From positions 186,001 through 250,000 of the forward strand of contig QEVL01000007.1 of NCBI GenBank assembly GCA_003577305.1: a stretch of DNA of 64,000 bases, written 5' to 3'. This DNA is from Burkholderiales bacterium (lineage in GTDB: Bacteria > Pseudomonadota > Gammaproteobacteria > Burkholderiales > Burkholderiaceae_E). The notes under the pieces were generated by a model. That model was not told the DNA's origin, ran no database searches, and saw nothing but the letters and a program-made list of their open reading frames with translations. Of this stretch, positions 44,290 through 56,546 are shown piece after piece. Each line of letters starts with the position of its first letter. Within the stretch, counting starts at the first letter, position 1. The position numbers and the translations under genes were made by a program.

Positions 44290-45291
44290 TCAGGCGCCCG
44301 GGTCGACCAGCTCCAGGTCTGCCACCAGCGGGCTGTGATCCGACAGGCGCGCCCACTCGATGCCGCGCAACACGCGTGCAGCGCTCACCCGGAAACCGCG
44401 CTGGTAGATCCGGTCCATGCGGAACCACGGCACCAGCGCCGGGAAGGTGCGCGCGGTGCGCACCATGCGGGGCGCACCGGCCGCGGCCTCGGGCAGCTCG
44501 ATCGCGGGATAGCGGTCGCGCGCGAAATAGGCGGCGCGCCGCACGAAGTCGAGCTTCGGCTTGACCGCGTCGAAGACCTCGACCACCCCGATCTCGCGGC
44601 AGAGGCGGTCGGAGAGCCGGTTGCGCCAGTCGTTGAAGTCGCCGGCGATGATCAGCGGCGCATCGCCGGACACCGCGTTCGAAACCCATTCGATCAGCGC
44701 GCCGAGCTGGCGCTCGCGGCTGCGCGCGAGCAGGCCGAAATGCACCACGAAGCAGTGCACGTCGACCCGGCCGACCTTGACCACGCAGTGCAGCACGCCG
44801 CGCTTCTCGAGCGCGTGGTCGGAGATGTCGCGGTTCTCGAGGTCGACGATCGGGTAGCGCGACAGCAGCGCGTTGCCGTGGTGGCCGTGCAGGTAGCTCG
44901 CGTTGCGGCCGTAGGCCGTCTCGAAAGTCTGCCGCAGCCGGGGCGAGCGCGAGAGGAAGACGTCCTGGGGTTCGTCGGGCCAGTGCTCGAGGCGCCGCGC
45001 GTGGCGCTCGTGCCTGCCCTGCACCTCCTGCAGGAAGACCAGGTCGCTGTCGAGCTCGTGCAGCCGCGTGCGCAACTCGTGGATGCGCGTGACCCGGCGC
45101 AGGCCGATGAACTCGCGCAGCACGCCCTTGTGGATGTTGTAGGTGGACACGCGCAGCGTCGCGAGCACCGCGCTTCCCGGCTTCGACTTGGGCGGCAGCG
45201 TGCCGCGACGCGGTTTCGCGTTCCGGCGGCGGCTGACGCGAGGCGCCTCGGGCTGTTCGGCCGGCCGGCGGCGCTGTGCGGCGGTGTTCAT
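44290..45291 (-). CDS. Endonuclease/exonuclease/phosphatase family protein (YbhP-like)
   Basis: 333 residues of the EEP fold: STYNIHKGV, DLVFLQEVQGR, VHFGLLARSRERQ, IIAGDFNDWR and RLSDHSPLVADLEL are the metal-binding and catalytic blocks of this superfamily. An Arg/Pro-rich, low-complexity segment fills residues 5-45. The ATG at 45291 overlaps the nudB stop as ATGA. Function is unknown, but the gene stays linked to clsB in many proteobacteria, suggesting a role in phospholipid handling. Confidence 0.88.
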   Translation of the reverse strand: MNTAAQRRRPAEQPEAPRVSRRRNAKPRRGTLPPKSKPGSAVLATLRVSTYNIHKGVLREFIGLRRVTRIHELRTRLHELDSDLVFLQEVQGRHERHARRLEHWPDEPQDVFLSRSPRLRQTFETAYGRNASYLHGHHGNALLSRYPIVDLENRDISDHALEKRGVLHCVVKVGRVDVHCFVVHFGLLARSRERQLGALIEWVSNAVSGDAPLIIAGDFNDWRNRLSDRLCREIGVVEVFDAVKPKLDFVRRAAYFARDRYPAIELPEAAAGAPRMVRTARTFPALVPWFRMDRIYQRGFRVSAARVLRGIEWARLSDHSPLVADLELVDPGA

Positions 45292-45749
45292 CGGCCTGCC
45301 CCCGATGCGGCGCGACGCGGCAACTGCCGGATCGCCTCGGCGTTGCTCCACGAGAAGCAGCGCTCGGCGGCCTGCTCCCAGGGAAGCCACTCGTAGCGCA
45401 GGTGCTCGCGCGGAGCGATGCGCACCGGGACGGCGGCGTGCACCTGCAGCCCGAAGACGTGCTCGGTGTTGTGCGTCACGCCCTCGGCGTAGCGATGCCG
45501 CCAGTGCCGGTAGATCTCGTAGCGGTTCACCAGACTCCAGTCGGTGAGCTCGTGCTGCGCGGTGTCGAGCCCCGTCTCCTCGAGCACTTCGCGGCGGCAG
45601 GTCTCGGCCAGCGGCTCGTCGACACGCGCCTTGCTGCCAGTGACCGACTGCCAGAAGCCCGGGTGGTCGGCGCGCTCGAGCAGCAGCACCCGCAGGTCGG
45701 GAGTGTGGATCACGACCAGCACCGATTCGGGGATCTTCGCGCTTGCCAT
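45288..45749 (-). CDS. nudB: Dihydroneopterin triphosphate diphosphatase NudB
   Basis: 153-residue Nudix hydrolase; the Nudix box runs from GSKARVDEP through CRREVLEETGLD (about residues 38-62). NudB removes pyrophosphate from dihydroneopterin triphosphate in folate synthesis. The start PESVLVVIHT and the TEHVFGLQV stretch are typical, and its position after aspS is conserved in beta- and gammaproteobacteria. Confidence 0.93.
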   Translation of the reverse strand: MASAKIPESVLVVIHTPDLRVLLLERADHPGFWQSVTGSKARVDEPLAETCRREVLEETGLDTAQHELTDWSLVNRYEIYRHWRHRYAEGVTHNTEHVFGLQVHAAVPVRIAPREHLRYEWLPWEQAAERCFSWSNAEAIRQLPRRAASGAGR

Positions 45750-45771
45750 CTGCCCGTCCGGATGCTCCCCG

Positions 45772-47568
45772 TCACGCCCTGGCCGGCTCGGCGACCCGCA
45801 GGCGGATGTGCAGCTCGCGCAGCTGCTTCTCGTCGACCGGCGACGGCGCCTGGGTGAGCAGGCACTGCGCGCGCTGCGTCTTCGGGAAAGCGATCACGTC
45901 GCGGATCGACTCCGCGCCGGCCATCATGGTGACGATGCGGTCGAGGCCGAACGCGATGCCCCCGTGCGGCGGCGCGCCGTACTGCAGCGCATCGAGCAGG
46001 AAGCCGAATTTTGCGCGCGCCTCTTCGGGACCGATCTTCAGCGCCTGGAACACCTTGCTCTGGACTTCCTCGCGGTGGATGCGCACCGATCCGCCGCCGA
46101 TCTCCCAGCCGTTGAGCACCAGGTCGTAGGCCTTGGCCAGGCAGCGTCCGGGGTCGGTTTCCATCAGGTCTTCATGACCGTCCTTCGGCGACGTGAAAGG
46201 ATGGTGCACCGCGACCCAGCGCGCATCCTCCTCGTCGTACTCGAACATCGGGAAGTCGGTCACCCACAGCGGCTTCCACCCCGGCTCGAACAGGCCGGTG
46301 CGCCGGCCGAACTCCGAATGCCCGATCTTCGTGCGCAGCGCGCCGATCGCGTCGTTGACCACCTTCGCGCGGTCGGCGCCGAAGAAGACCAGGTCGCCGC
46401 TGACCGCCCCGGTGCGCCCGAGAATCGCCGCGATCGCGGCGTCGTGCAGGTTCTTGACGATCGGCGACTGCAGGCCCTCGCGGCCCTTCGCCGCATCGTT
46501 GACCTTGATCCAGGCCAGTCCCTTCGCGCCGTAGATCGCGACGAACTGGCCGTAGCCGTCGATCTCGCTGCGCGTCATCTCGCCGCCGCCGGGCACGCGC
46601 AACGCGACCACCCGTCCGCCCTCGCTGTTCGCAGCGGCGCTGAAGACCTTGAAGTCGACGTCCTTCATCACGTCGGTGAGCTCGGTGAAGGCGAGCTTCA
46701 CGCGCAGGTCGGGCTTGTCGGAGCCGTACAGGCTCAGCGCCTCGGCCCACGGCATCGTCGGGAAGGGCGCGGCGAGCTCCACCCCGATCGCGTTGCGGAA
46801 CACGACGCGGATCATGTCCTCGAAGATCGCGCGGATCTCGACCTCGGAGAGGAACGAGGTCTCGCAGTCGATCTGCGTGAACTCGGGCTGGCGATCGGCG
46901 CGAAGGTCTTCGTCGCGGAAGCACTTGGTGATCTGGTAGTAACGGTCGAAACCGGCCACCATCAGCAACTGCTTGAACAGCTGCGGAGACTGCGGCAGCG
47001 CGAAGAACTGGCCGGCGTGCACGCGCGACGGCACCAGGTAGTCGCGCGCCCCCTCGGGCGTCGAGCGGGTGAGCATCGGCGTCTCGATGTCCACGAAGCC
47101 GAGCGCGTCGAGGTATCTGCGCACTTCCATCGCGACCCGGTAACGCAGCATCAGGTTCTGCTGCATCGGCGCGCGGCGCAGGTCGAGCACGCGATGCGTG
47201 AGTCGCGTGGTCTCCGAGAGGTTCTCGTCGTCGAGCTGGAACGGCGGCGTCACCGAAGGGTTGAGGATGTCGATCTGCTGGCAGAGCACCTCCACCTGGC
47301 CGCTGCGGATGTTCGCGTTCACGGTGCCTTCGGGGCGGCGGCGCACCAGGCCCACGACCCTGACGCAGTACTCGTTGCGGATCCGCTCCGCGACCTCGAA
47401 CACCTGCGGCCGGTCGGGGTCGCAGACGACCTGCGCCAGCCCCTCGCGGTCGCGCAGGTCGATGAAGATCACGCCGCCGTGGTCGCGGCGGCGATGGACC
47501 CAGCCGAACAGCGTCACCACCTGGTCGAGATGCTCGGTGGAAAGCCGTCCGGTGTAGCAGCTGCGCAT
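45772..47568 (-). CDS. aspS: Aspartyl-tRNA synthetase
   Basis: 598-residue class IIb synthetase: N-terminal OB-fold anticodon domain ([20 protein letters not shown]), motif 2 ([19 protein letters not shown]), a GAD insertion, and motif 3 ([15 protein letters not shown]). I chose ATG 47568 (MRSCYTG), matching the usual start and preceded by GGAGAA; an in-frame ATG at 47586 overlaps the DUF502 stop. It charges tRNA-Asp; in many betaproteobacteria the enzyme is nondiscriminating and also charges tRNA-Asn, which I cannot judge here. Confidence 0.98.
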   Translation of the reverse strand: MRSCYTGRLSTEHLDQVVTLFGWVHRRRDHGGVIFIDLRDREGLAQVVCDPDRPQVFEVAERIRNEYCVRVVGLVRRRPEGTVNANIRSGQVEVLCQQIDILNPSVTPPFQLDDENLSETTRLTHRVLDLRRAPMQQNLMLRYRVAMEVRRYLDALGFVDIETPMLTRSTPEGARDYLVPSRVHAGQFFALPQSPQLFKQLLMVAGFDRYYQITKCFRDEDLRADRQPEFTQIDCETSFLSEVEIRAIFEDMIRVVFRNAIGVELAAPFPTMPWAEALSLYGSDKPDLRVKLAFTELTDVMKDVDFKVFSAAANSEGGRVVALRVPGGGEMTRSEIDGYGQFVAIYGAKGLAWIKVNDAAKGREGLQSPIVKNLHDAAIAAILGRTGAVSGDLVFFGADRAKVVNDAIGALRTKIGHSEFGRRTGLFEPGWKPLWVTDFPMFEYDEEDARWVAVHHPFTSPKDGHEDLMETDPGRCLAKAYDLVLNGWEIGGGSVRIHREEVQSKVFQALKIGPEEARAKFGFLLDALQYGAPPHGGIAFGLDRIVTMMAGAESIRDVIAFPKTQRAQCLLTQAPSPVDEKQLRELHIRLRVAEPARA

Positions 47569-47582
47569 CGATGTTCTCCGGT

Positions 47583-48209
47583 TCATTCGCGGCGCATCGC
47601 GGCGACCGCGGCGACGCCGCGGTCGGTCGGCGCGACCACCCCCATGGACACCACGTACTTCAGCGCCTCGTCGACGCTCATGTCCAGCTCGATCGTCTCG
47701 ACGCGCGGCATCATCAGGAAGAAGCCCGAGGTCGGGTTCGGCGTCGTCGGCACGTAGACCGAGATCATCTCGACCCCGACCAGGCGACGCACCTCGTCGG
47801 CCGGCGTGCCGGTCTGGAACGCGATCGTCCAGACACCGGTGCGCGGATACTGCACCAGCAGCGCGCGGCGAAAGGCCTGGCCGTTGGGCGACAGGATGGT
47901 GTCGCTGACCTGCTTCACGCTCGAGTAGATCGAGCGCACGATCGGAATCCGCCCGAGCAGCGCCTCCCAGTAGACAACCAGCCGCTCGCCGATGAAGTTG
48001 CGCGCGAGCAGCCCGGTGAGCGCCACCACCAGCGCGGTGAGCACCACGCCCAGTCCGGGGATGTCGCGCCCGAACAGGCTCCGCGGCTGCCACTGCAGCG
48101 GCAGCAGCAGCAGCGTGCTGTCCATCGTCGTCACGATCAGGTCGAGCACCCACAGCGTGATGGCGAGGGGCACCCAGATGAGGAGCCCGGTGACGAAGTA
48201 CTTGCGCAT
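47583..48209 (-). CDS. DUF502 family membrane protein
   Basis: 208 residues with two membrane helices (about 5-27 and 52-74) and a soluble C-terminal part containing [15 protein letters not shown] and [13 protein letters not shown], the DUF502 signature. The role is unknown; the family is found next to aspS and FmdB across betaproteobacteria. The stop overlaps an in-frame ATG of aspS. Confidence 0.92.
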   Translation of the reverse strand: MRKYFVTGLLIWVPLAITLWVLDLIVTTMDSTLLLLPLQWQPRSLFGRDIPGLGVVLTALVVALTGLLARNFIGERLVVYWEALLGRIPIVRSIYSSVKQVSDTILSPNGQAFRRALLVQYPRTGVWTIAFQTGTPADEVRRLVGVEMISVYVPTTPNPTSGFFLMMPRVETIELDMSVDEALKYVVSMGVVAPTDRGVAAVAAMRRE

Positions 48210-48233
48210 GAAGTGCGTGGCGCGCGCCGCTCC

Positions 48234-48608
48234 TCAATCGTGCTTCGCGCCAGCCGCGGGCGCTGCGGGCGCGGCGCCCGCGGCTGGCGCCGACGCCGCG
48301 CTCGAGCCGGAGGCCGCCGGCTCGGCCTTCTCCGACGCGGACTTCTCCGGTCCGTCCTTCTTCGAGTCGGCCGCCGCATCGGACCCGGCGTCGCCGGGCC
48401 CGGCATCCGGCGCGCCTTTCCTGCCCCCGTCGCGGAAATCGGTGACGTACCAGCCGCTGCCCTTCAACTGGAAGGCCGGCGCGCTCAGGCGCTTGTGGAA
48501 GGCTTCGGCGCCGCAGTCGGGGCAGACGGTGAGCGGCGCGTCGGAGAGCTTCTGCAGCACGTCCTTCTCGACGCCGCAGTGATCGCAACGGTAGGCGTAA
48601 ATCGGCAT
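48234..48608 (-). CDS. FmdB-type zinc ribbon protein with Ala/Lys/Glu-rich tail
   Basis: 124 residues. The first 45 form a zinc ribbon: [19 protein letters not shown] and [20 protein letters not shown], with two Cys pairs. [13 protein letters not shown] follows, as in FmdB regulators. The remaining 55 residues are a low-complexity Ala/Asp/Lys/Ser tail that is variable in the family. Function is not established. It heads the operon that continues through aspS to clsB. Confidence 0.9.
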   Translation of the reverse strand: MPIYAYRCDHCGVEKDVLQKLSDAPLTVCPDCGAEAFHKRLSAPAFQLKGSGWYVTDFRDGGRKGAPDAGPGDAGSDAAADSKKDGPEKSASEKAEPAASGSSAASAPAAGAAPAAPAAGAKHD

Positions 48609-48695
48609 GGCGCAGGCATTCGGCGGAAAAGGCGCAACCGCCCGAGGCCGCCGAAAACACGGCTCGAATGCGGCTGAAACGCAAGAAAACCTTGA

Positions 48696-48750
48696 ATTGT
48701 AAAAGAAAAACCCCGCCGACGGTGCGCGAAGGGTCTGCGCCTCAGGCGGG
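48696..48750 (-). terminator. Intrinsic terminator after thrH, with a TACAAT -10 box for the fmdB-aspS operon
   Basis: On the minus strand CCCGCC (48750-48745, spanning the end of thrH) can pair with GGCGGG (48717-48711) and is followed by TTTTTCTTTT (48710-48701). The stem is short and the loop long, so efficiency is uncertain. Right after it is TACAAT (48701-48696), a good -10 for the fmdB gene whose ATG is about 88 bases further on; no convincing -35 is seen. Confidence 0.45.
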
Positions 48751-49356
48751 CAGCGCCCGCGCGGCCGAATCGATCGCCGCGCGCAACTCGGCATAGCTAC
48801 GAGTGACCGCGAACTGCGGAAACTGCCGCACGATCGACTCGGGCGGATGGATGAAGAAGCCGGCGTCGGCGGCCATCAGCATGCCGGTGTCGTTGTAGGA
48901 GTCGCCGGCGGCGATCACCCGGAAGTTCAGGCCCTTGAGCGCCTGCACGGCGGCGCGTTTCTGCTCGGGCATTCGCAGCCGGTAGTCGCGGACCACGCCT
49001 TCGGCGTCCACTTCGAGACGGTGGCACAGCAGCGTCGGCCAGCCGAGCTGGCGCATCAGCGGTTCGGCGAACTCGTAGAAAGTGTCGGACAGGACGAACA
49101 CCTGGTAGCGCGCGCGCAGGTCGTCCAGGAACTCGCGCGCGCCCGGCATCGGCCCCATGCCCTCGATCACCCGCTGGATGTCGGAGAGCTTGAGCCGGTG
49201 CCTGGCGAGCAGATCGAGCCGAAAGCGCATCAGCCGGTCGTAGTCGGGCTCGTCGCGCGTGGTGCGCGAGAACTCGACGATGCCGGTGCGGCGGGAAAAC
49301 TCGATCCAGATCTCGGGCACCAGCACGCCTTCGAGGTCCAGGCAAACCACTTGCAT
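48742..49356 (-). CDS. thrH: Phosphoserine phosphatase / homoserine phosphotransferase ThrH
   Basis: 204-residue HAD-superfamily enzyme. The motif I segment is CLDLEGVLVPEIW (Asp 7, Glu 9), a ThrH hallmark instead of the usual DxDxT; motif II is FVLSDTFYEF and motif III is AAGDSYNDTGML. ThrH dephosphorylates phosphoserine and can transfer phosphate to homoserine. A hairpin lies about 20 bases upstream of the start. Confidence 0.95.
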   Translation of the reverse strand: MQVVCLDLEGVLVPEIWIEFSRRTGIVEFSRTTRDEPDYDRLMRFRLDLLARHRLKLSDIQRVIEGMGPMPGAREFLDDLRARYQVFVLSDTFYEFAEPLMRQLGWPTLLCHRLEVDAEGVVRDYRLRMPEQKRAAVQALKGLNFRVIAAGDSYNDTGMLMAADAGFFIHPPESIVRQFPQFAVTRSYAELRAAIDSAARALPA

Positions 49357-49376
49357 CTGCGATCGCTCCTAGTGGC

Positions 49377-49394
49377 CGGCGCCATTCGGCGCCG
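49377..49394. repeat. Inverted repeat in the thrH leader
   Basis: CGGCGCC-ATTC-GGCGCCG, a perfect 7-bp stem, starts 21 bases upstream of the thrH ATG in the gap between thrH and the divergent ligase gene. It could be an operator or a leader hairpin. Confidence 0.35.
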
Positions 49395-49503
49395 TCGGCG
49401 GGCGCAATGGTATCGCAGGCCCCGCACCGGGTCCGTCCGGGCCCGGGGGTGCCGGATGACGCAAGTCAAGCCGTGCGGCGAGCGCTCCCGCTATGTTGTC
49501 TGC

Positions 49504-50964
49504 ATGGCTGGCACAGGCGAACACGCGCCGCGCGGCGCCCTCGATCCCTGGGACTGGTGGCGCGGCACCGGCGAGCTCTGGCGCTGGGGTTCGCGGGTGC
49601 GCGAGATCTGGCTCGACGACCTCGCCGACGAGGCGACCCGGCGTGCGACGCGTCAGCGGCGCATCGCCGCGCTCATCGCCCACGCACGCGAGCACTCGGC
49701 TTTCTACCGCTCCCACTATCGAGGCCTGCCCGACGGCTGCACCGACCTGCGCGCCTGTCCGCCGGTCACGCGCGCACAGCTGATGGCGGACTTCGACGGC
49801 TGGGTCACCGATCCCCAGTTGCGCCGGCACGAGCTCGAAGCCTTCGTCCGCGATCCCTCGCGCATTGCCGAGCCCTGGCTCGGAAAGTACGCGATCTGGA
49901 CCAGCTCCGGCACTACCGGTGTGCCGGGCATCTACGTGCAGGATCCCGACGCGCTGGCAATCTATGCGGCGCTGCTCACCACGCGATTCGAATTCGGGCC
50001 GATGATCGTCGATCCGTGGCAGTTGTCCGGCGCATCGGCGCGCATGGCGCTGGTGGCGGCCACCGGCGGGCATTTCGCAGGCGTGGTCTGGTGGGAACGC
50101 CAGCGCCGGCTGCATCCGCTGCTCGCAGCGCACACGCGCGTGTTCTCGATCCTGCAGCCGCTCGACGTGCTGGTGACCCGGTTGAACGAGTGGCAGCCGG
50201 CCTTCGTCGGCAGCTACCCGACCATGCTCGCGCTGCTCGCGGGCGAGCAGTGCGAGGGACGGCTGAAGATCCGCCCGCGCGCAGTCTGGAGCGGCGGCGA
50301 GGCGCTGACCGCCGCCGACCGCGTTGCGATCGCCGACGGCTTCGCGTGCCCGGTGATCGAGGACTACGGGGCCTCCGAGTGCATGCAGATCGCGTTCGGC
50401 TGCCGGCACGGGCGGCTGCACCTGAACGACGACTGGGTCGAACTGGAGCCGGTGGACGATCGCGGCCGGCCGGTGCCGCCCGGCCAACCCTCCGACACCG
50501 TGCTGCTCACCAATCTCGCCAATCGCGTGCAGCCGGTGATCCGCTACGACCTCGGCGACAGCGTGACGCTCGACCCCGCGCCCTGTCCCTGCGGGCAGCG
50601 GCGTCCCTCGGTGCAGGTGCAGGGCCGGCGCGACGACGTGCTGGTGCTCGATGGCGCCGCCGGCGCCAGCGTGCGCCTGCTGCCGCTGGCGATCGAGACG
50701 GTGATCGAGGAGGAAGCCGGCGTGCACCGGTTCCAGCTCGTCCAGACCGGGCGCAACGCGCTCGTCCTGCGCGTGGACGCTCCCGGCGCGCGCCGGCGCA
50801 TGGTGGCGGGACGACGCGCCGCGCGGGCGCTGGCCCGCTTCCTGAAGGCCCAGGGCGTCGGCCCGCTCGAACTGAAACTGGACGAGGGTGCGCCGCAGGC
50901 GAACCCCGTCAGCGGCAAGCTGTGCCGCGTGCGCGCGTTGAAGGCCGCGAAGGCGAGCGGCTGA
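49504..50964 (+). CDS. PaaK-like acyl-AMP/CoA ligase, orphan
   Basis: About 486 residues, related to phenylacetate-CoA ligases. Visible: IWTSSGTTGVPGIY (AMP binding), VWSGGEALT, EDYGASECMQI and IRYDLGDSVTLDP followed by CPCGQRRPSVQVQGR. No phenylacetate or aromatic degradation gene is nearby, so the substrate is unknown. An in-frame ATG at 49456 would add 16 residues; neither start has a clear ribosome site. The neighbours are divergent thrH and convergent ssb, so it is probably its own transcription unit. Confidence 0.85.
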   Translation: MAGTGEHAPRGALDPWDWWRGTGELWRWGSRVREIWLDDLADEATRRATRQRRIAALIAHAREHSAFYRSHYRGLPDGCTDLRACPPVTRAQLMADFDGWVTDPQLRRHELEAFVRDPSRIAEPWLGKYAIWTSSGTTGVPGIYVQDPDALAIYAALLTTRFEFGPMIVDPWQLSGASARMALVAATGGHFAGVVWWERQRRLHPLLAAHTRVFSILQPLDVLVTRLNEWQPAFVGSYPTMLALLAGEQCEGRLKIRPRAVWSGGEALTAADRVAIADGFACPVIEDYGASECMQIAFGCRHGRLHLNDDWVELEPVDDRGRPVPPGQPSDTVLLTNLANRVQPVIRYDLGDSVTLDPAPCPCGQRRPSVQVQGRRDDVLVLDGAAGASVRLLPLAIETVIEEEAGVHRFQLVQTGRNALVLRVDAPGARRRMVAGRRAARALARFLKAQGVGPLELKLDEGAPQANPVSGKLCRVRALKAAKASG

Positions 50965-51023
50965 TCGGCCGCCGCGCGGCTGCCGCCGCGGGGCGCGTCA
51001 GACACCTGTTCACGCCACGATCA

Positions 51024-51515
51024 TCAGAACGGGATGTCGTCGTCCATGTCGTCGAAATTCGGCGCCTTGCCGGTACCCGGGGCGCCGCCGCTGCGCGCCA
51101 GGGCGCGCGCTGGCGCACCCTGGCCGGCCGGCTCGCGCGAATAGCCCCCGGAATGGCCGGCGTCGTCGCCACCGCCGCCGTCGCGTGAACCGAGCAACTG
51201 CATCTCGGTCGCGATGATTTCGGTCGTGTAGCGGTCCTGGCCCTCCTTGTCCTGCCACTTGCGGGTCTTCAGGCGGCCTTCGACGTAGACCGGCCGGCCC
51301 TTCTTCAGGTATTCGCCGGCGATTTCGGCAAGCCGGTCGTAGAACACCACGCTGTGCCACTCGGTCTCCTCGCGCTTCTCGCCCGAGGCCTTGTCCTTCC
51401 AGTTGCGCGTCGTGGCGATCCGCACGTTGCAGATCGCGCTCCCGCTGGGCGCGTAGCGCGTCTCGGGATCGCGCCCGAGATTGCCGATCAGGATCACCTT
51501 GTTCACCGAAGCCAT
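51024..51515 (-). CDS. ssb: Single-stranded DNA-binding protein
   Basis: 163 residues. N-terminal OB fold [20 protein letters not shown] and [20 protein letters not shown]; a Gly/Ala/Ser-rich linker; and the acidic tip DDMDDDIPF that recruits partner proteins. It coats single-stranded DNA in replication and repair. The arrangement MFS-ssb with divergent uvrA is common in beta- and gammaproteobacteria. Confidence 0.98.
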   Translation of the reverse strand: MASVNKVILIGNLGRDPETRYAPSGSAICNVRIATTRNWKDKASGEKREETEWHSVVFYDRLAEIAGEYLKKGRPVYVEGRLKTRKWQDKEGQDRYTTEIIATEMQLLGSRDGGGGDDAGHSGGYSREPAGQGAPARALARSGGAPGTGKAPNFDDMDDDIPF

Positions 51516-51532
51516 GCCGACCTCCAGGGAGA

Positions 51533-52744
51533 CTATTGCCGGAACCGATTTTCTCGAGCAGCCGGACCGCTGCGGGCGTAAGCCGGCCAGCGCCGCTGGC
51601 GCGCCGCGATCAGCAGCCAGAGCGCCATCAGCACCGCGCAGACCTCGAACACCGCCGGCTTGCTCCAGGTTTGCTGCACCCACCCCCCGAGCAGGCCGCC
51701 GAAGAACAGGCCCAGCGACTGCGTCGTGTTGTAGATGCCCAGCGCGGTGCCCTTGGCCTCGGGCGGCGCCAGTTGCGACACCATCGACGGCAGGCTCGCC
51801 TCGAGGATATTGAACCCGACGAAGAACGCGAGCAGCAAGAGCGCCAGCGGGACTAGGCCGCCGGGCTGCAGCGACAGCAGTACCTGCACCGCCAGCAGCA
51901 GCGCCACCGCCGCGAGGAACAGGCGGCGCAAGCGGCCGACGCGCTCGCTCCACAGCAGCGGCGGCACCATCAGGGCGAACGAGAGCAGCACCACCGGCAG
52001 GTAGAGCTTCCAGTGATCGCCGAGCGCGATGCCGCCGCGATCGGCCAGCCAGGTCGGCAGCACGACGAACATCGCCATCTGCGCCGCGTGCAGCGTGAAG
52101 ATGCCGAAGTTCAGCCGCAGCAGGTCGGCGTCGAGCGCGATGCGGGCGAACGGCGTGCGCGCCGCCTGCGCCGCAGCCGCCGCCAGCGGCGCCGCGGGCG
52201 TGACCAGTGCGATCACCGCGATCGCGGCCAGCGCGAGCAGCCCGGTAGCCGCGAAGATGCCGCCCATGCCGACCGCCTCGTAGAGCAGCGGCGCGACCAC
52301 CAGCGACAGCGAGAAGGTGAGGCCGATCGAGGCACCGACCATCGCCATCGCCTTCGTGCGCTGGCTGTCGCGGGTGCTGTCGGCGATCAGCGCGGTGACC
52401 GCCGCGGAAATCGCGCCGGCGCCCTGGATCGCGCGCCCCACGATCGTCACGACCAGGTTGTCGGTGGCCGCCGCGACGAAGCTGCCTGCCGCGAACACCA
52501 GCAGGCCGAAGACGATCACCGGCTTGCGCCCGAAGCGGTCGGAGGCCGCGCCGAACGGAATCTGCAACGCCGCCTGGGTGAGCCCGTAGATGCCCAGCGC
52601 CAGGCCGATCAGGGTGGCGTCGTCGCCGCCGGGCAGGCTGCGCGCGTGCACCGCGAACACCGGCAGGATCAGGAACAGCCCGAGCATGCGCAGCGCGAAC
52701 AGCGACGCCAGCGACACGCTCGCACGCAGCTCGAGCGGCGTCAT
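51533..52744 (-). CDS. MFS transporter (DHA1-type), upstream of ssb
   Basis: 403 residues with 12 predicted helices; [20 protein letters not shown] followed by RFGRKPVI is the MFS A motif between helices 2 and 3. The drug:H+ antiporter 1 family includes many multidrug and sugar exporters; the substrate is unknown. I chose ATG 52744 ([18 protein letters not shown]), where relatives begin; an in-frame ATG at 52846 would add 34 low-complexity residues. It ends 17 bases before ssb. Confidence 0.87.
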   Translation of the reverse strand: MTPLELRASVSLASLFALRMLGLFLILPVFAVHARSLPGGDDATLIGLALGIYGLTQAALQIPFGAASDRFGRKPVIVFGLLVFAAGSFVAAATDNLVVTIVGRAIQGAGAISAAVTALIADSTRDSQRTKAMAMVGASIGLTFSLSLVVAPLLYEAVGMGGIFAATGLLALAAIAVIALVTPAAPLAAAAAQAARTPFARIALDADLLRLNFGIFTLHAAQMAMFVVLPTWLADRGGIALGDHWKLYLPVVLLSFALMVPPLLWSERVGRLRRLFLAAVALLLAVQVLLSLQPGGLVPLALLLLAFFVGFNILEASLPSMVSQLAPPEAKGTALGIYNTTQSLGLFFGGLLGGWVQQTWSKPAVFEVCAVLMALWLLIAARQRRWPAYARSGPAARENRFRQ

Positions 52745-52895
52745 CGGGTCGCCGCGCACACGCCGCTGCGCGCGGGCGGACGGCGATGCGCGCGCTTCGC
52801 CGGTGGAGCCGGCGCCGGCCGGGGAATCTGGGAGCGGGGGCGGCATCACGTGGGCCTTGGCAACCGGGTATATTAGCCGATTGGCCTTCGATCGC

Positions 52896-55793
<2,898 letters not shown>

Positions 55794-55802
55794 AGCAGGT
55801 TC

Positions 55803-56546
55803 TCAGCCGGCACCCTGCACCGGCTCCTCGCGATCCGGCCGATAGTGCGAGAAGCGTGCATGCACGCTGGCCATGGCGGTGGCGTCGAGCAGGGCCGGCT
55901 CGCCCAGTTGCAGCGCCTGCCAGTAGATTCGCGCCAGCGACTCGACCTCGACCGCGAGTTCGAGCGCCGATTCGAGCGTGCCCGAGAGCGCGACGAGTCC
56001 GTGCTGCGCCAGCAGGCAGGCGCGTCGCCCGTCGAGCGCGGTGCGCGCTGCCGCCGACAGCTCGGCGGTGCCGAAAGTGGCGTATGGCGCGCAGCGGATG
56101 TCGTTGCCGCCTGCGACGGCGATCATGTAGTGGAAGGCCGGAATGCCCTCGGCGTGGATTCGCGGCAGGCAGGCGAGCGTGGTGGCGAACGGCGGATGCG
56201 CGTGGACGATCGCGCCGGCGTCGCCGCGCACGGCGTACAGGTCGCGATGCAGCCGCCACTCCGACGAGGGCTGCCGCGCCCCGTCGGCGAACAACGGCTG
56301 CCCGGCGGCAGTGTCCTCGCCCGCAGGCGCATCCACCGCGAGCCAGACCAGGTCGTCGATCGTCATCGCCTCGTAGGCGAGCGCGCTCGGCGTGATCAGC
56401 AGGCCGTCGGCGCCGCCGCGATGCCAGCGCATCGAGACGTTGCCCGCGCGTCCGGTATTGATGCCCAGCGCGATCGTGCGGCGCGCGGCGTCGACGATCG
56501 CCGCGCGCGCCGCGTTCTCGCTGGGCCAGGTCGCGTTCGTGTTCAC
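55803..56546 (-). CDS. Class II aldolase/adducin family protein (likely 5-deoxyribulose/methylthioribulose-phosphate aldolase)
   Basis: 247 residues of the class II aldolase fold: NTGRAGNVSMRW, VHAHPPFATTLACL (zinc His pair) and LLAQHGLVALSG (third His). By itself it looks like fuculose-phosphate aldolase, but its GTG start overlaps the mtnA stop (GTGA). An aldolase paired with MtnA is the known layout of the DHAP shunt, which splits methylthioribulose- or 5-deoxyribulose-1-phosphate to dihydroxyacetone phosphate plus an aldehyde. MtnB (dehydratase) shares this fold and cannot be ruled out. Confidence 0.82.
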   Translation of the reverse strand: MNTNATWPSENAARAAIVDAARRTIALGINTGRAGNVSMRWHRGGADGLLITPSALAYEAMTIDDLVWLAVDAPAGEDTAAGQPLFADGARQPSSEWRLHRDLYAVRGDAGAIVHAHPPFATTLACLPRIHAEGIPAFHYMIAVAGGNDIRCAPYATFGTAELSAAARTALDGRRACLLAQHGLVALSGTLESALELAVEVESLARIYWQALQLGEPALLDATAMASVHARFSHYRPDREEPVQGAG

